A stretch of DNA of 64,000 nt from the NCBI GenBank assembly GCA_963718145.1, contig CAVQYJ010000023.1, positions 1 through 64,000 of the forward strand. The letters run 5' to 3'. The notes under the pieces are model-generated. The model did no database searches, was not told where the DNA came from, and saw only the letters and a program-made list of their open reading frames with translations. Position numbers and translations under genes: made by a program. Source of the DNA: UBA7672 sp963718145. GTDB taxonomy: Bacteria; Pseudomonadota; Alphaproteobacteria; Caulobacterales; Hyphomonadaceae. Of this stretch, positions 44,762 to 53,428 are shown in pieces (positions within the stretch are counted from its first letter, which is position 1; the number at the start of each line of letters is the position of its first letter).

Positions 44762-44863
44762 ATGTATTTCACCCGCGCCTGTTTCTATGCGGCCGTCTGC
44801 GCCTACCTGATGCCCGTCAGCGTCCTCGTCGCCGGCCTCAACTACGCCAACGCCAAGCGCTAG
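44762..44863 (+). CDS. Small hydrophobic protein, 33 residues
   Basis: ATG 44762 opens a short frame, mostly one hydrophobic helix (ACFYAAVCAYLMPVSVLVAG) ending NYANAKR and TAG. It runs opposite to its neighbours and ends five bases before hmgA's stop. There is no clear ribosome binding site. It may be a real small membrane protein; confidence is low. Confidence 0.35.
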   Translation: MYFTRACFYAAVCAYLMPVSVLVAGLNYANAKR

Positions 44864-44867
44864 GCTC

Positions 44868-46013
44868 TCACTCGCCCGTCTTCCAGCTATCGACATAGGC
44901 CGCGTTTTCGACGCTGCTCGCCGCATCGCCGACATCGAGCGGATCGCGCGTGTCGATCATTACGGCGTACTCGTCCGTCATCGGCTTGTCCTGCACCAGC
45001 ATCTTCTTCAGCGCCTTCGGGTGTGGCCCGTGCGTGAAGCCCGAAGGATGGAACGTCATCATTCCGGCCTTGATGTTGTCGCGGCTGAAGAAGTCTCCGG
45101 CGTGGTAGAACAGCACCTCGTCGAAATCGTCATTGTTGTGGAAGAACGGCACCTTCAGCGCGCCGGGGTCCGTCTCGAACGGCCGCGGGCAGAACGTGCA
45201 CACCACAAACCGATCCGACAGGAAGGTCGTGTGGACACTCGGCGGCAGGTGATAGCGATGGCTCGCCACTGGCCGCAGGTCTTTCACATTGATGCGCACC
45301 GGCGCGAGATCGCCATGCCAGCCGACGGCGTCATGCGGATTATACGGATATGTAACCGTCGAAACCTGGCCCCGCTTCTTGACCCAGACCTTCCACTCCC
45401 CACTTTTTTTCTGGCGCGCCGTGAATGCGTCATCGATGCGGGGGGTCTCAAGCATCGCAGGATCGAACAAAGCGTGCGGGCCAAGCAGGCCGCGATCAGG
45501 CAGCGTGAAATGCGTGTTCGTCGCCTCGATCGTCAGGATGCGGAAGCTCGCCGCATCCTTGTCCTGGTCAAGCGTGAACATCGTCCCGCGCGGCAGGTAG
45601 ACATAGTCGCCCGGCCCCACCGCGAGATGGCCCCAGTCGGTGAACAGATCGCCCTTGCCTTCATGGATGAACAGCAGCGTGTCGCCATCGGCATTGCGCG
45701 CCAGCCCGTTCATCGGCGCCGACAGGCGCCACATCCGCACCTCGGTCGCCTTGTTCGACAGGATCACGGGCGCATCCCACGGCGAGCCCCCGGCGTCATC
45801 GACCTTGTTCAAGTCGAACGCCCGCGGCCGCAGCGGCCCCTCGAACTTGCTCCACCCCGTGGGCGGCTTCGGATGATGGAAGAATGCCGCCGGCCCGAAG
45901 AATCCCTCCTTCGACATCTCTCGCTCGAACGTGCCCTCCGGCATGTCGGCATGAGCCTGCTTCGAGTGCCTGCCCTCCGCGCCCTTGACGGGAATCCATT
46001 TGCCTTTGGTCAT
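44868..46013 (-). CDS. hmgA: Homogentisate 1,2-dioxygenase
   Basis: Non-haem iron enzyme that opens the ring of homogentisate to maleylacetoacetate. At 381 residues it is the shorter bacterial form. Iron ligands are seen in HPSGFTHGPHP and NNDDFDEVLFYHAGDFFS; VHTTFLSDRFVVCTFCPRP is a family landmark. ATG 46013 (MTKGKWIPVKG) is clear. It lies within the minus-strand tyrosine cluster; the DUF559 cassette sits directly upstream, so its transcription may start inside or beyond that cassette. Confidence 0.93.
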   Translation of the reverse strand: MTKGKWIPVKGAEGRHSKQAHADMPEGTFEREMSKEGFFGPAAFFHHPKPPTGWSKFEGPLRPRAFDLNKVDDAGGSPWDAPVILSNKATEVRMWRLSAPMNGLARNADGDTLLFIHEGKGDLFTDWGHLAVGPGDYVYLPRGTMFTLDQDKDAASFRILTIEATNTHFTLPDRGLLGPHALFDPAMLETPRIDDAFTARQKKSGEWKVWVKKRGQVSTVTYPYNPHDAVGWHGDLAPVRINVKDLRPVASHRYHLPPSVHTTFLSDRFVVCTFCPRPFETDPGALKVPFFHNNDDFDEVLFYHAGDFFSRDNIKAGMMTFHPSGFTHGPHPKALKKMLVQDKPMTDEYAVMIDTRDPLDVGDAASSVENAAYVDSWKTGE

Positions 46014-46030
46014 GTGCGCCTCTTAGGTTC

Positions 46031-46105
46031 TTGCCTCCACCTGTCGCAAAGCGACTGGGGGACGTGGATCGCGACCTCTTCGTCGCGAGACAGAGGGGGT
46101 CTCTC
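46031..46105 (+). repeat. DUF559-associated palindromic repeat, copy A
   Basis: TTGCCTCC, a hairpin (gtcgcaaagcgac), GGGGGACGTGGAT, a second hairpin (cgcgacctcttcgtcgcg), then AGACAGAGGGGGTCT. It ends directly before the DUF559 start codon. Copies B and C share the fixed blocks and differ within the hairpins, where changes are compensated on both arms. Confidence 0.85.
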
Positions 46106-46462
46106 GTGAAGCAGGACTGGCAGACGCGAAGCCGTGCCCAATCCCTGCGCCGTGAACTCACCGAAGCCGAACGCATTCTCTGGTCGCGCCTCAAAGGCAA
46201 GCAGCTCGGTGGCTGGCAATTTCGCGCTCAGCACCCCGTCAGCCCCTACATCTTGGATTTCGCGGTTGTTCGGCTGAAACTTGCCGTGGAGGTAGACGGC
46301 GCCACGCATTCTTCGATTGAGGAACGCCAGCATGACGAGCGGCGAAGAGCTTCGCTTGCAAGTCGAGGCTGGATGATCCTCAGATTTTCCAACCTGGAAG
46401 TCCGCCGAAATATGGAGGGAGTGTTGCGAGCGATTGGCGAAGCGCTGCCTCCGAAGACGTGA
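46106..46462 (+). CDS. DUF559 (Vsr/PD-(D/E)XK-like) endonuclease-fold protein
   Basis: A 118-residue protein with the DUF559 fold, related to Vsr-type and type IIS nucleases. The core is LRRELTEAERILWSRLKGKQLGGWQFRAQHP, then the nuclease motif YILDFAVVRLKLAVEVDGATH (Asp, Glu-x-Asp; cited as residues about 59-79), EERQHDERRRASLASRGW and ILRFSNLEVRRNMEGVL. GTG 46106 follows the end of repeat copy A without a gap; the longer frame would translate the repeat itself. It runs opposite to the surrounding catabolic genes and is bracketed by repeats A and B in inverted order. Its biological role is unknown. Confidence 0.88.
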   Translation: MKQDWQTRSRAQSLRRELTEAERILWSRLKGKQLGGWQFRAQHPVSPYILDFAVVRLKLAVEVDGATHSSIEERQHDERRRASLASRGWMILRFSNLEVRRNMEGVLRAIGEALPPKT

Positions 46463-46470
46463 CTGAACGA

Positions 46471-46543
46471 TAGACCCCCTCCGTCTGGCCGCGAAGACGC
46501 GGCCATCCACCTCCCCCACTTGCGTTGCAAGTGAGGGAGGCAA
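46471..46543 (-). repeat. DUF559-associated palindromic repeat, copy B (inverted)
   Basis: On the minus strand: TTGCCTCC, hairpin cacttgcaacgcaagtg, GGGGGAGGTGGAT, hairpin ggccgcgtcttcgcggcc, AGACGGAGGGGGTCT. It begins eight bases after the DUF559 stop, in the orientation opposite to copies A and C, so A and B look like inverted ends around the gene. Confidence 0.85.
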
Positions 46544-46554
46544 GCGCCGGCGCC

Positions 46555-46626
46555 TTGCCTCCACCAGTCGCCACGCGACTGGGGGAGGTGGATCGGCGCG
46601 TCTTCGCGCCGAGACGGAGGGGGTCT
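46555..46626 (+). repeat. DUF559-associated palindromic repeat, copy C
   Basis: TTGCCTCC, hairpin cagtcgccacgcgactg, GGGGGAGGTGGAT, hairpin cggcgcgtcttcgcgccg, AGACGGAGGGGGTCT. It follows copy B by 11 bases in opposite orientation, just past the stop of the maiA fusion gene, where paired hairpins could also end transcription. Confidence 0.85.
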
Positions 46627-46638
46627 CTCGTTCAGCCA

Positions 46639-48483
46639 CTAAGCCTGCTTCCCCTCCGGCTGGTTCTCTGGCGCTGCATCGCGGAACGCCTTGATCTCCC
46701 GCAACGCCGTATCGATGCGCAGGATATTGGGAAACTGCCTGAGGTCGATCTGCGGATAGCGCCGCGCGTTGGTCACCTGCGGAACCAGCACGATGTCGGC
46801 CAGCGTCGCCACATCGCCCACGCAGAAATTCCCGCTCGATGGCAACATCTGCTCCAGCACATTGAAGCCGCGCACGATCCAGTGCTCGTACCAGCTCGCG
46901 ATCGCCGCATCGTCCGCGCCGAACTGCGAACGCAGCCGCGCCAGCGTCGATGTGTTGTTGAGGGGATGGATGTCGGCGACGACCTGGTCCTTGAGATCGC
47001 GCACGCGCGCGCGCATCGCAGGGTCGCGCGGCAGCAAGGGCGGATTGGGCCGCGTCTCGTCGAGATATTCGATCATCGCCATCGACTGTCCGATCCGATG
47101 CCCGTCGATCTCGAGGATCGGCACGCGCCCAGACGGATGCCGCGCCAGATGCGCCGCCTGCACGTGCTCGTCCTTCAGCAGGTGCACGCCCACCGTCCGG
47201 TAGCTGACGCCTTTCAGGTTCAGCGCAATCCGCGTCCGATATGTCGCCGAAGAGCGCCAGTAGCCAAAGAGGATCGTCTCCGCCATCAAGCCGCCTCCGC
47301 CCGTCTTCGCGCCGGCCGTCCTGTTCACGACACCAGCCATGCGATCGATATCGCGTGCCGACAGCCGTGGCGAGAGCGGCAGATAAACCACATCCTCGAT
47401 CAGCCGCATGGCATTTGGCGCGGGCCCGCCCGCGATCACGCGCATCGACGTCGCCCCTCGCGTCGCATCGAATCCGGCGCGCCTGAGGTCGCCGATCACG
47501 TCCTCCGGATTGTCGACGAGGATCGGAAACAGCCAGTATGCATGCGCTATGGCCTTGCGGCCCGGCGTGAAGATGTCCGCCCGCAACGCCTCGCGCAGGC
47601 GATGCGCCGCGCTGCGTCTCCACGAATTGTCCGGCGGGCTGGAGAGCCGCCGCGCCATCAGGCCGAGCAGCCGGGGCGATGGCCGTTTCATGATCTGTGC
47701 GATCAGGTCGCCTGGCTTGAACCCGCGCGCCGCCGCGCCGATCGCCGTGTCGGCATCCACGCCATGCGCCTGCATCGCCTTCAGCACCAGCGCATAGAGA
47801 TGCGGCTGCGACATCGCCTTCAGCACCGCCATCTTGCGCGCCCGCTCGGAGATCGCCATGCCGTCCTGCTCCGGCCAGGCATCCAACTCCGCGCGGACTT
47901 TTGCGTGCAGCTCTGGCGTCCGCAGGCGCATCACCGCCCCGCCCAGCGTCGTCGCCGGCTTGATCGGGCCGAAGCTGAACAGCGAGACGTCCGCCTCCGC
48001 CGACCCATGCCACGCCCCGCCGTCATAGGCCTGCGCACAGTCCTCCACGAGCAGCACATTCCTCGCGCGGCAGATTTTCGAGACCGCATCCAGCGGCCCG
48101 CGCGACCCATAGAGATGCGCATGCAGATACAGCACCGTCTTGTCGCCGATCAGCCCGCGCACGGTTTCAGGCGCCGGCGCCAGCGCATCGAGATCAATGT
48201 CCGCCGGAACCGGAACGAGCCCGCAGGCCCGCACGATGTCGGCCATGTTCTCGATGTTGACCGCGCTCATCAGCACGTCCGACCCAGCCGCCGGCTTCAG
48301 CGACCGGAGCAGCGCCAGGAGGCCACTGCGCACCGAAAGCGTCACAATACAGGGGCGGTTCGGAAAGGTGTCGTGGATCGCGTTCTCGCTGGCCTCCGGC
48401 GCCGGAACAGCGCCCGTCAGCGCAAACCACAGATCGCGCCAGCCGATGTCGATCTCGAGCCTCGGATGGACCTTGAAGCCCAT
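46639..48483 (-). CDS. maiA: DegT-like aminotransferase fused to maleylacetoacetate isomerase
   Basis: A single 614-residue frame with two full proteins. Residues 1-395 are a DegT/DnrJ-type PLP protein (IVTLSVRSGLLALLRSL, LLVEDCAQAYDG, and the lysine in LFSFGPIKPATTLGGAV). From about 400 the frame is a zeta-class GST, MaiA, with the catalytic motif GYWRSSATYRTRIALNLKG, HPSGRVPILEIDGHRIGQSMAMIEYLDE and a normal C terminus. An internal ATG at 47286 is exactly where maiA would start, and a TGA overlaps it one frame over (TTGATGG). A single-base indel in the Gly-rich junction could therefore have fused two coupled genes. MaiA converts maleylacetoacetate to fumarylacetoacetate. The DegT role is unknown. 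Confidence 0.88.
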   Translation of the reverse strand: MGFKVHPRLEIDIGWRDLWFALTGAVPAPEASENAIHDTFPNRPCIVTLSVRSGLLALLRSLKPAAGSDVLMSAVNIENMADIVRACGLVPVPADIDLDALAPAPETVRGLIGDKTVLYLHAHLYGSRGPLDAVSKICRARNVLLVEDCAQAYDGGAWHGSAEADVSLFSFGPIKPATTLGGAVMRLRTPELHAKVRAELDAWPEQDGMAISERARKMAVLKAMSQPHLYALVLKAMQAHGVDADTAIGAAARGFKPGDLIAQIMKRPSPRLLGLMARRLSSPPDNSWRRSAAHRLREALRADIFTPGRKAIAHAYWLFPILVDNPEDVIGDLRRAGFDATRGATSMRVIAGGPAPNAMRLIEDVVYLPLSPRLSARDIDRMAGVVNRTAGAKTGGGGLMAETILFGYWRSSATYRTRIALNLKGVSYRTVGVHLLKDEHVQAAHLARHPSGRVPILEIDGHRIGQSMAMIEYLDETRPNPPLLPRDPAMRARVRDLKDQVVADIHPLNNTSTLARLRSQFGADDAAIASWYEHWIVRGFNVLEQMLPSSGNFCVGDVATLADIVLVPQVTNARRYPQIDLRQFPNILRIDTALREIKAFRDAAPENQPEGKQA

Positions 48484-48484
48484 G

Positions 48485-48943
48485 CTAGCCGCGGCCTTCC
48501 TGCTCCGCGTATTCCGCCATCAGCGCGCCATATCGCTCCGCAGGCGGATACTGGTCGAAGCTGTGTTTCGCGGATGTCCTGGCCCATGGCAGCTTCTCGC
48601 TGACGCACGTCTCGATGAAAGGCGTGGACCATGCAGCCGCATCGAACAGGGTCGGCCGGATGTTGACGAACATGTCCATCCCCGCCGGCCGCGTGAACAG
48701 CCAGTTGAGGCAGTGGGGGCAGTAGAAGTATTGCGACGCGCCATGTAGCGCGCCAACCACAGGCTCGCCCTTGATCACTTCGAACGCTTCGCTCGGAATC
48801 ATCGCCGTCAGCGAGAACGCACTCGCGCTCAGCTTCTGGCAGCCCCTGCAGTGGCAGGCCATGGTGATGATGGGCGGAACGCTGATGCGCATACGGCACT
48901 CACCACACATGCAGGCGCCTTCGATGGGGAGCATCACGGCCAT
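48485..48943 (-). CDS. GFA-family (formaldehyde-activating-like) zinc protein
   Basis: A 152-residue protein of the GFA/CENP-V fold. Zinc cysteines are at GACMCGECR, ACHCRGCQK and YCPHCLNWLF. The family includes glutathione-dependent formaldehyde-activating enzyme, but most members have no known reaction. ATG 48943 matches the family start. It ends one base before the DegT-MaiA start codon on the same strand, so the two are co-expressed. A glutathione link to MaiA is possible but unproven. Confidence 0.88.
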   Translation of the reverse strand: MAVMLPIEGACMCGECRMRISVPPIITMACHCRGCQKLSASAFSLTAMIPSEAFEVIKGEPVVGALHGASQYFYCPHCLNWLFTRPAGMDMFVNIRPTLFDAAAWSTPFIETCVSEKLPWARTSAKHSFDQYPPAERYGALMAEYAEQEGRG

Positions 48944-48962
48944 TCTCGGGCCGTCTGAGTGT

Positions 48963-50229
48963 TCAACGTAGCGCCCACAAGCCAGCTTGCTCCTCTGTGA
49001 TGAATCCATTCGCGAAACGCGCTATTTCGGCCCGTTCCGATGTCTCGCAAGCGCTGAGCCGCCCATCGTATGTCGCTATCGAGGCGTTGAACGACTTTGC
49101 CTTTGCCACGACGTCCTGTCCCGCGTCACGCGATCCCAGTTTGCAAAGAGTTGCAATTGCCTCGCGCGAATATGGATATGGTTCGTTCGCCAGTTCACGC
49201 AGCGCGTCGATCCCCTCAGCGCCATAGTCGTTCAGAAGTGACAAAGCCCAGCCGGTTGCTTGATAGCCTGATTTCAAGGCTCCCGCGCTTGCCGTCTGCA
49301 GCGCTGACTTATCACCCGCGCGCCATCTCGCGTTGGTGCATGGCACGCTATTGCGCCCGAGCCATCCGTCAGAGTTTTCGCAAATCCTTTCGATCGTTTC
49401 TGGATCGACGGTGGGTAAGCTACGAAGCAGGCGAGCGACGCTTTGATCACGTGCGGGCGGACCTTCACTGGACGCCAACTCTCGCGCGCGGCGGTTGCCT
49501 TCACTTGATTTGGCCACAGCCAAAATCACTCCCTTGTCCCATCCGCGATAGTAGAGTTGCCATGGGGGACCATCCCAATTGGCGAAAAGTACCGGGGTGA
49601 ATGCATCAGCTGCATCCCGTCCAAACGAGGCCGCAGCCAGGCCTGCCGAATCGTGAATCTCAACGACCGCCCATCCCGGTCGCTTTTCGGGCGATCCAAA
49701 AGTAGCATCTAAGATCGCGTCACCATCGGGAGCACGAGACAGCTTCTCCTTCAATATCCTTTCGGTGTCGGAAAGCTGGCGCTCACCCACAGGCGCTAAA
49801 AGCGCCTCTACGATCAATGGGGTGAGGACATCCGCAGCTTCCGGGATTGCCGCAGCGGCGCGGAGCGCGCCGGCGCGCAAATCCCTGTCGGGGCTGGTCA
49901 ATGACGCCGCTTTCGGCCAAAGCGACGCCAACCGCACGACCGGTGGAGCGGGTCAGTCGCATTCTGACGGCGGTCGGATCGGAGGATTCCACCACCACGC
50001 GGTCTCGCAACACGCACAAGGCCTGAATTTGGCGTTCTTGGTTTTTGAGTGCAGCGATAAGCTCCGCATCACTGGCGCGGTCCGCACGTCGAAAATTGCC
50101 GCTCTGGTCGAAGTGCCTGTAGGTATCGCTGCACGCAGCTGCATCGACCTGCGCGACTGCTTCAGCCATCGGACCTATGCTGATCGCGCACAGCAACACC
50201 AATCTGACGAATGCCAAATGCCCAGACAT
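48963..50229 (-). pseudogene. Exported protein of unknown function with one frameshift
   Basis: The upstream piece (ATG 50229) has a signal peptide (MSGHLAFVRLVLLCAISIG to AVAQ) and continues to about RSTGRAV. There the frame shifts: the phase that begins VRLASLWPKAASLTSPDR runs on unbroken for about 320 residues to a TGA at 48963-48965. The break is near 49935-49945. The second part looks alpha-helical and HEAT-like (LRAGALRAAAAIPEAADVLTPLI; ALRELANEPYPYSREAIATLCKLGSRD). No family is recognised. Joined, the protein would be about 420 residues. Either a recent mutation or an indel error. Confidence 0.65.
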
Positions 50230-50334
50230 GCTTGTATCATGCCTCCCTCTGGTCGTACCGAAGCCCCGGCTTACTGTTGGCCCAACTTGCAGATTCGAGT
50301 TCCTTTTGCGCCGCGCCGTGGCGCGTGCTGATAC

Positions 50335-51402
50335 TCACGCCTCCGCTTTCAGAACGCCGCGCCTGATCTGATCCGCCTCGATGCTCTCGAACAGCGCGCG
50401 GAAATTGCCCTCGCCAAAACCTTCATTGCCCTTGCGCTGGATCAGCTCGAAGAAGATCGGGCCGATCTGGTTGGCGGTGAATATCTGCAGCAGGAGCCCC
50501 TGGCCTTTCGTCGGCGCGCCGTCGATCAGGATGTGGTTCCTGTGCAGCCGCTCCACATCCTCGCCATGGTTGCCGAGCCGCTGGCCGATGCCTTCGAAAT
50601 AGGTATCGGGCGCCGACTGAAAGGGAATGCCGCGCTTCCGCAGCGCCTCCACGCTGGCGTAGATGTCGTCGGTGCCGAGCGCGATGTGCTGGATACCCTC
50701 GCCGCCATAGTCCTTGAGGAATTCCTCGATCTGGCTCTTGTCATCGCGAGATTCATTGAGAGGAATACGGATCTTGCCGCATGGGGATGTCATCGCCTTC
50801 GAGACGAGGCCGGTCTGCTTGCCCTCGATGTCGAAGTAGCGGATCTCGCGGAAGTTGAAGATGCGCTCGTAATAGTCCGCCCACTTCGCCATGTTGCCGC
50901 GATGCAGGTTGTGCGTGAGGTGGTCGAGATAGGTGAGGCCGACAGAGTTCTTCTTTTCGTCAGCACCTTCGATCGGCACGAAGTCGATGTCGTAGATGCC
51001 ATGCGCCCCATAGCGGTCGACCAGGTAGATATACGCCCCGCCAATGGCCTGGATCGCCGGGATGTTGAGCTCCATCGGGCCGACATGGCTGAACGCCGGC
51101 TCCGCCCCGCGCCGGATCGCTTCGGCATAAGCCTTCGCCGCATCCTTCACCCGGAACGCCATCGCGTTCGCGCCGGCGCCATGCACGCCGCGGAAAGCCG
51201 CAGGTTGCCCCGAAGGCTCCATGTTGAGGATGAAGTTGATGTCGCCCTGCTTGAAGCGGATGACATTCTTGGAGCGGTGGCGGGAGACCGCCGTGAACCC
51301 CAGACTCTCGAACAGGGCGCCGAGCTTCATGGGATCGGGCGAGGTGTACTCGACGAACTCGAACCCGTCAGTGCCGAGCGGATTGTCGTACAGATCAGGC
51401 AT
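50335..51402 (-). CDS. hppD: 4-hydroxyphenylpyruvate dioxygenase
   Basis: Non-haem iron enzyme converting 4-hydroxyphenylpyruvate to homogentisate, the entry step of the cluster. It has 355 residues in two VOC domains. Iron ligands are in TYLDHLTHNLHRG (His), GIQHIALGTDDI (His) and PIFFELIQRKGNEGFGEGNF (Glu), the last block being the family signature. ATG 51402 is clear. It is the first gene of the tyrosine group in transcription order. The aminotransferase making 4-hydroxyphenylpyruvate is not evident, unless the DegT-like domain downstream does this, which I doubt. Confidence 0.96.
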   Translation of the reverse strand: MPDLYDNPLGTDGFEFVEYTSPDPMKLGALFESLGFTAVSRHRSKNVIRFKQGDINFILNMEPSGQPAAFRGVHGAGANAMAFRVKDAAKAYAEAIRRGAEPAFSHVGPMELNIPAIQAIGGAYIYLVDRYGAHGIYDIDFVPIEGADEKKNSVGLTYLDHLTHNLHRGNMAKWADYYERIFNFREIRYFDIEGKQTGLVSKAMTSPCGKIRIPLNESRDDKSQIEEFLKDYGGEGIQHIALGTDDIYASVEALRKRGIPFQSAPDTYFEGIGQRLGNHGEDVERLHRNHILIDGAPTKGQGLLLQIFTANQIGPIFFELIQRKGNEGFGEGNFRALFESIEADQIRRGVLKAEA

Positions 51403-51523
51403 CAGGGGCCTCCGTTTGAGCAGAGATATAGCGCCTTGGCCGAGGCAGACGAAGCCAAGTTACGGCCCGCCTTTGCCGACCCTTGAAACACTTGTGCGTG
51501 GGCAGGCGGTTTTTTGCTGCTTT

Positions 51524-52189
51524 CTATGCGCTTCGCTTGGCCCTCAGCGCGCGCCAACCGCCGGCAATAAGGTGCCAGCCGACATAGAGCAGCAACCCGG
51601 CCGAGGCCGCGAACATGGCCTGCATCGCCCCCTGCGCCGATTCGCCGATCGCATGGCCAAGCGCCCAGCCCAGCGGCGTCGTCAGCGAAGACGCCACGAT
51701 GGCCAGCCCGGCAGCCTGCCACGGACGCAGCCCCGCCTGCAGCGCAAGCATCATTGCGACAATCCCCTCCGGCGCCTCGTGCGTGATGAGGCCGAGCGAG
51801 GCGACCATGCCATAGCCATGTTCCTCATGCGCGATCACCGCATTGTAGACTGCGCCATCGAGCGTCGAGTGGATCGCGAGAACCAGCACGCCTAGCCATG
51901 CGCCCGCGCGTATCGTTGCTGGCGGCGGGTCGGATCGCGTGCGGAAAACCAGTTCGAGCAGAATGCCTGCCCCTGCGCCGGCGAACAGGAAGATGCGCTC
52001 CACCCCGCCCGCCGCAAAGGCTTCCGGCGCAAGGTGGAAGACGGCGACGAGCAGCACCACAACGCCGCCCGCCATTCCGACGATGTCCGTCACGCGCCTT
52101 GCCATCGACGCCGCGAGCAAAGCGAAAGCTACGCCCGCGATGGAAAGCGCGGCCGCGCCGAAAACAATCGCTGCTTCCTCGCCGGACAT
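51524..52189 (-). CDS. ZIP-family metal transporter
   Basis: An inner-membrane carrier of divalent metal (typically zinc), 221 residues with seven or eight hydrophobic segments. The metal path motifs are HSTLDGAVYNA in one helix and HEAPEGIVAMML in the next, close to ZIP helices 4 and 5. The usual His-rich loop is missing apart from HEEHGYG. Direction and metal cannot be decided from sequence. It stands alone, divergent from the gene at 52324 across 134 bases. Confidence 0.87.
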   Translation of the reverse strand: MSGEEAAIVFGAAALSIAGVAFALLAASMARRVTDIVGMAGGVVVLLVAVFHLAPEAFAAGGVERIFLFAGAGAGILLELVFRTRSDPPPATIRAGAWLGVLVLAIHSTLDGAVYNAVIAHEEHGYGMVASLGLITHEAPEGIVAMMLALQAGLRPWQAAGLAIVASSLTTPLGWALGHAIGESAQGAMQAMFAASAGLLLYVGWHLIAGGWRALRAKRSA

Positions 52190-52323
52190 GAGGGAGCGTT
52201 ACTTTATAACATGCACTTCGGCAAGCCTCCGGAAAGAGGCGGTCCGCCGGTCTTTGTCCAAGCTTGTCCTTGCTTTCCGGCTGCAACGGCATCAGGGTCC
52301 AGAAAAGTCCCATCGAGGCGCGG

Positions 52324-53418
52324 ATGAGGAACGTCAAAGGCAAATCTGCCTTCGATGTTGTAAGAACCAGCGGCATCGGCCTGGTGGGCGTGTTGCTTTT
52401 CGCAGCTGGAGTGTTGGCGGGCGCGGCGCTAGCGCAGGATGCGCCACGCACATCACACCCGCGGGACTTCACTGGCATCTGGACCAACGCCAACCTGACC
52501 CCAGTCAACCGGCCGCGCGGCGAGACCCGGCTGGAGGTGTCGCCCGAAGAGGCGCGCAGGATCGCGACCGCAAGCGGCGTCCTCGGCTTTGCGCGCGAGG
52601 AGTCGAACTACGCGGACCGCATCGATCCCAACGCTCCGGCGCCTCCCAAGGGTTCTTCCGACTTCGGCGTGAAGGGATACAACTCATTCTGGCTGGCGAC
52701 CGGGGACAGCCTGGCGCAGGTAAAGGGCACATACCGAACATCTAACGTCGTCGATCCGCCCAACGGTCAGATTCCCTACTCGCCGACGCGACCGCGCCCG
52801 TCGCGACCGCCTGGAGGAAACTTCATCACCGGTGAGGGCCAGTATGACGGGCCGGAATATCTGGGCATAGCCGAGCGCTGCCTGATCGGCTTCAGCGGCA
52901 ACGCCGGGCCCGGAATGTTCACCCCGATCTACAACAACACCTATCAGTTCGTGCTGACGCCCGGCTATCTGGTGATCCATGTCGAGATGGTGCACGAGGC
53001 CCGCATCATTCCGATTCACGCAAGTGCGGACGAGGCGCGCGCCGCGCACAGGCCGAACGCGATCAAGCCATGGCTCGGCGACAGCGTCGCCTGGTGGGAG
53101 GGCGATACGCTGGTTGCCGAATCCATCAACCTGCATCCCATCCAGGCCGAGCAAGGCCAGATTCCGCTATCCCCTCAGGGCAGGATTACCGAGCGTTTCC
53201 AGCGCTGGGCCGATGACGAGATCTTTTATTCCTTCACGGTGGAAGATGCGGTCAACTACACGCGGCCATGGACGGTGGAGAACAGCTTCCGGCCACAGTC
53301 ACGCATCTATGAATACGCGTGTCACGAAGGGAACTACGCCATGCCCGGCATCCTGATTGGCGCACGAAAGAAAGAGCGCGAACAGGCGGCCATGCTGGGC
53401 AAGAAGACACGGAACTAG
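52324..53418 (+). CDS. Exported protein of unknown function paired with a copper monooxygenase-like gene
   Basis: A 364-residue protein with an uncleaved or cleaved N-terminal membrane segment (GLVGVLLFAAGVLAGAALAQ). The body opens with SHPRDFTGIWTNANLTPVN, then has LEVSPEEARRIATASG, AERCLIGFSGNAGPGMFTPIYNNTYQFVL, VEMVHEARIIPIHA, WLGDSVAWWEGDTLVAES and a late YEYACHEGNYAMPGIL. These blocks recur in a family of secreted proteins without known function. ATG 52324 has GAGGCGCGG upstream. Its TAG overlaps the ribosome binding site of the next gene (TAGGAGG), so translation is coupled. It is probably a partner or substrate-handling subunit of that enzyme. Confidence 0.8.
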   Translation: MRNVKGKSAFDVVRTSGIGLVGVLLFAAGVLAGAALAQDAPRTSHPRDFTGIWTNANLTPVNRPRGETRLEVSPEEARRIATASGVLGFAREESNYADRIDPNAPAPPKGSSDFGVKGYNSFWLATGDSLAQVKGTYRTSNVVDPPNGQIPYSPTRPRPSRPPGGNFITGEGQYDGPEYLGIAERCLIGFSGNAGPGMFTPIYNNTYQFVLTPGYLVIHVEMVHEARIIPIHASADEARAAHRPNAIKPWLGDSVAWWEGDTLVAESINLHPIQAEQGQIPLSPQGRITERFQRWADDEIFYSFTVEDAVNYTRPWTVENSFRPQSRIYEYACHEGNYAMPGILIGARKKEREQAAMLGKKTRN

Positions 53419-53428
53419 GAGGACGACA

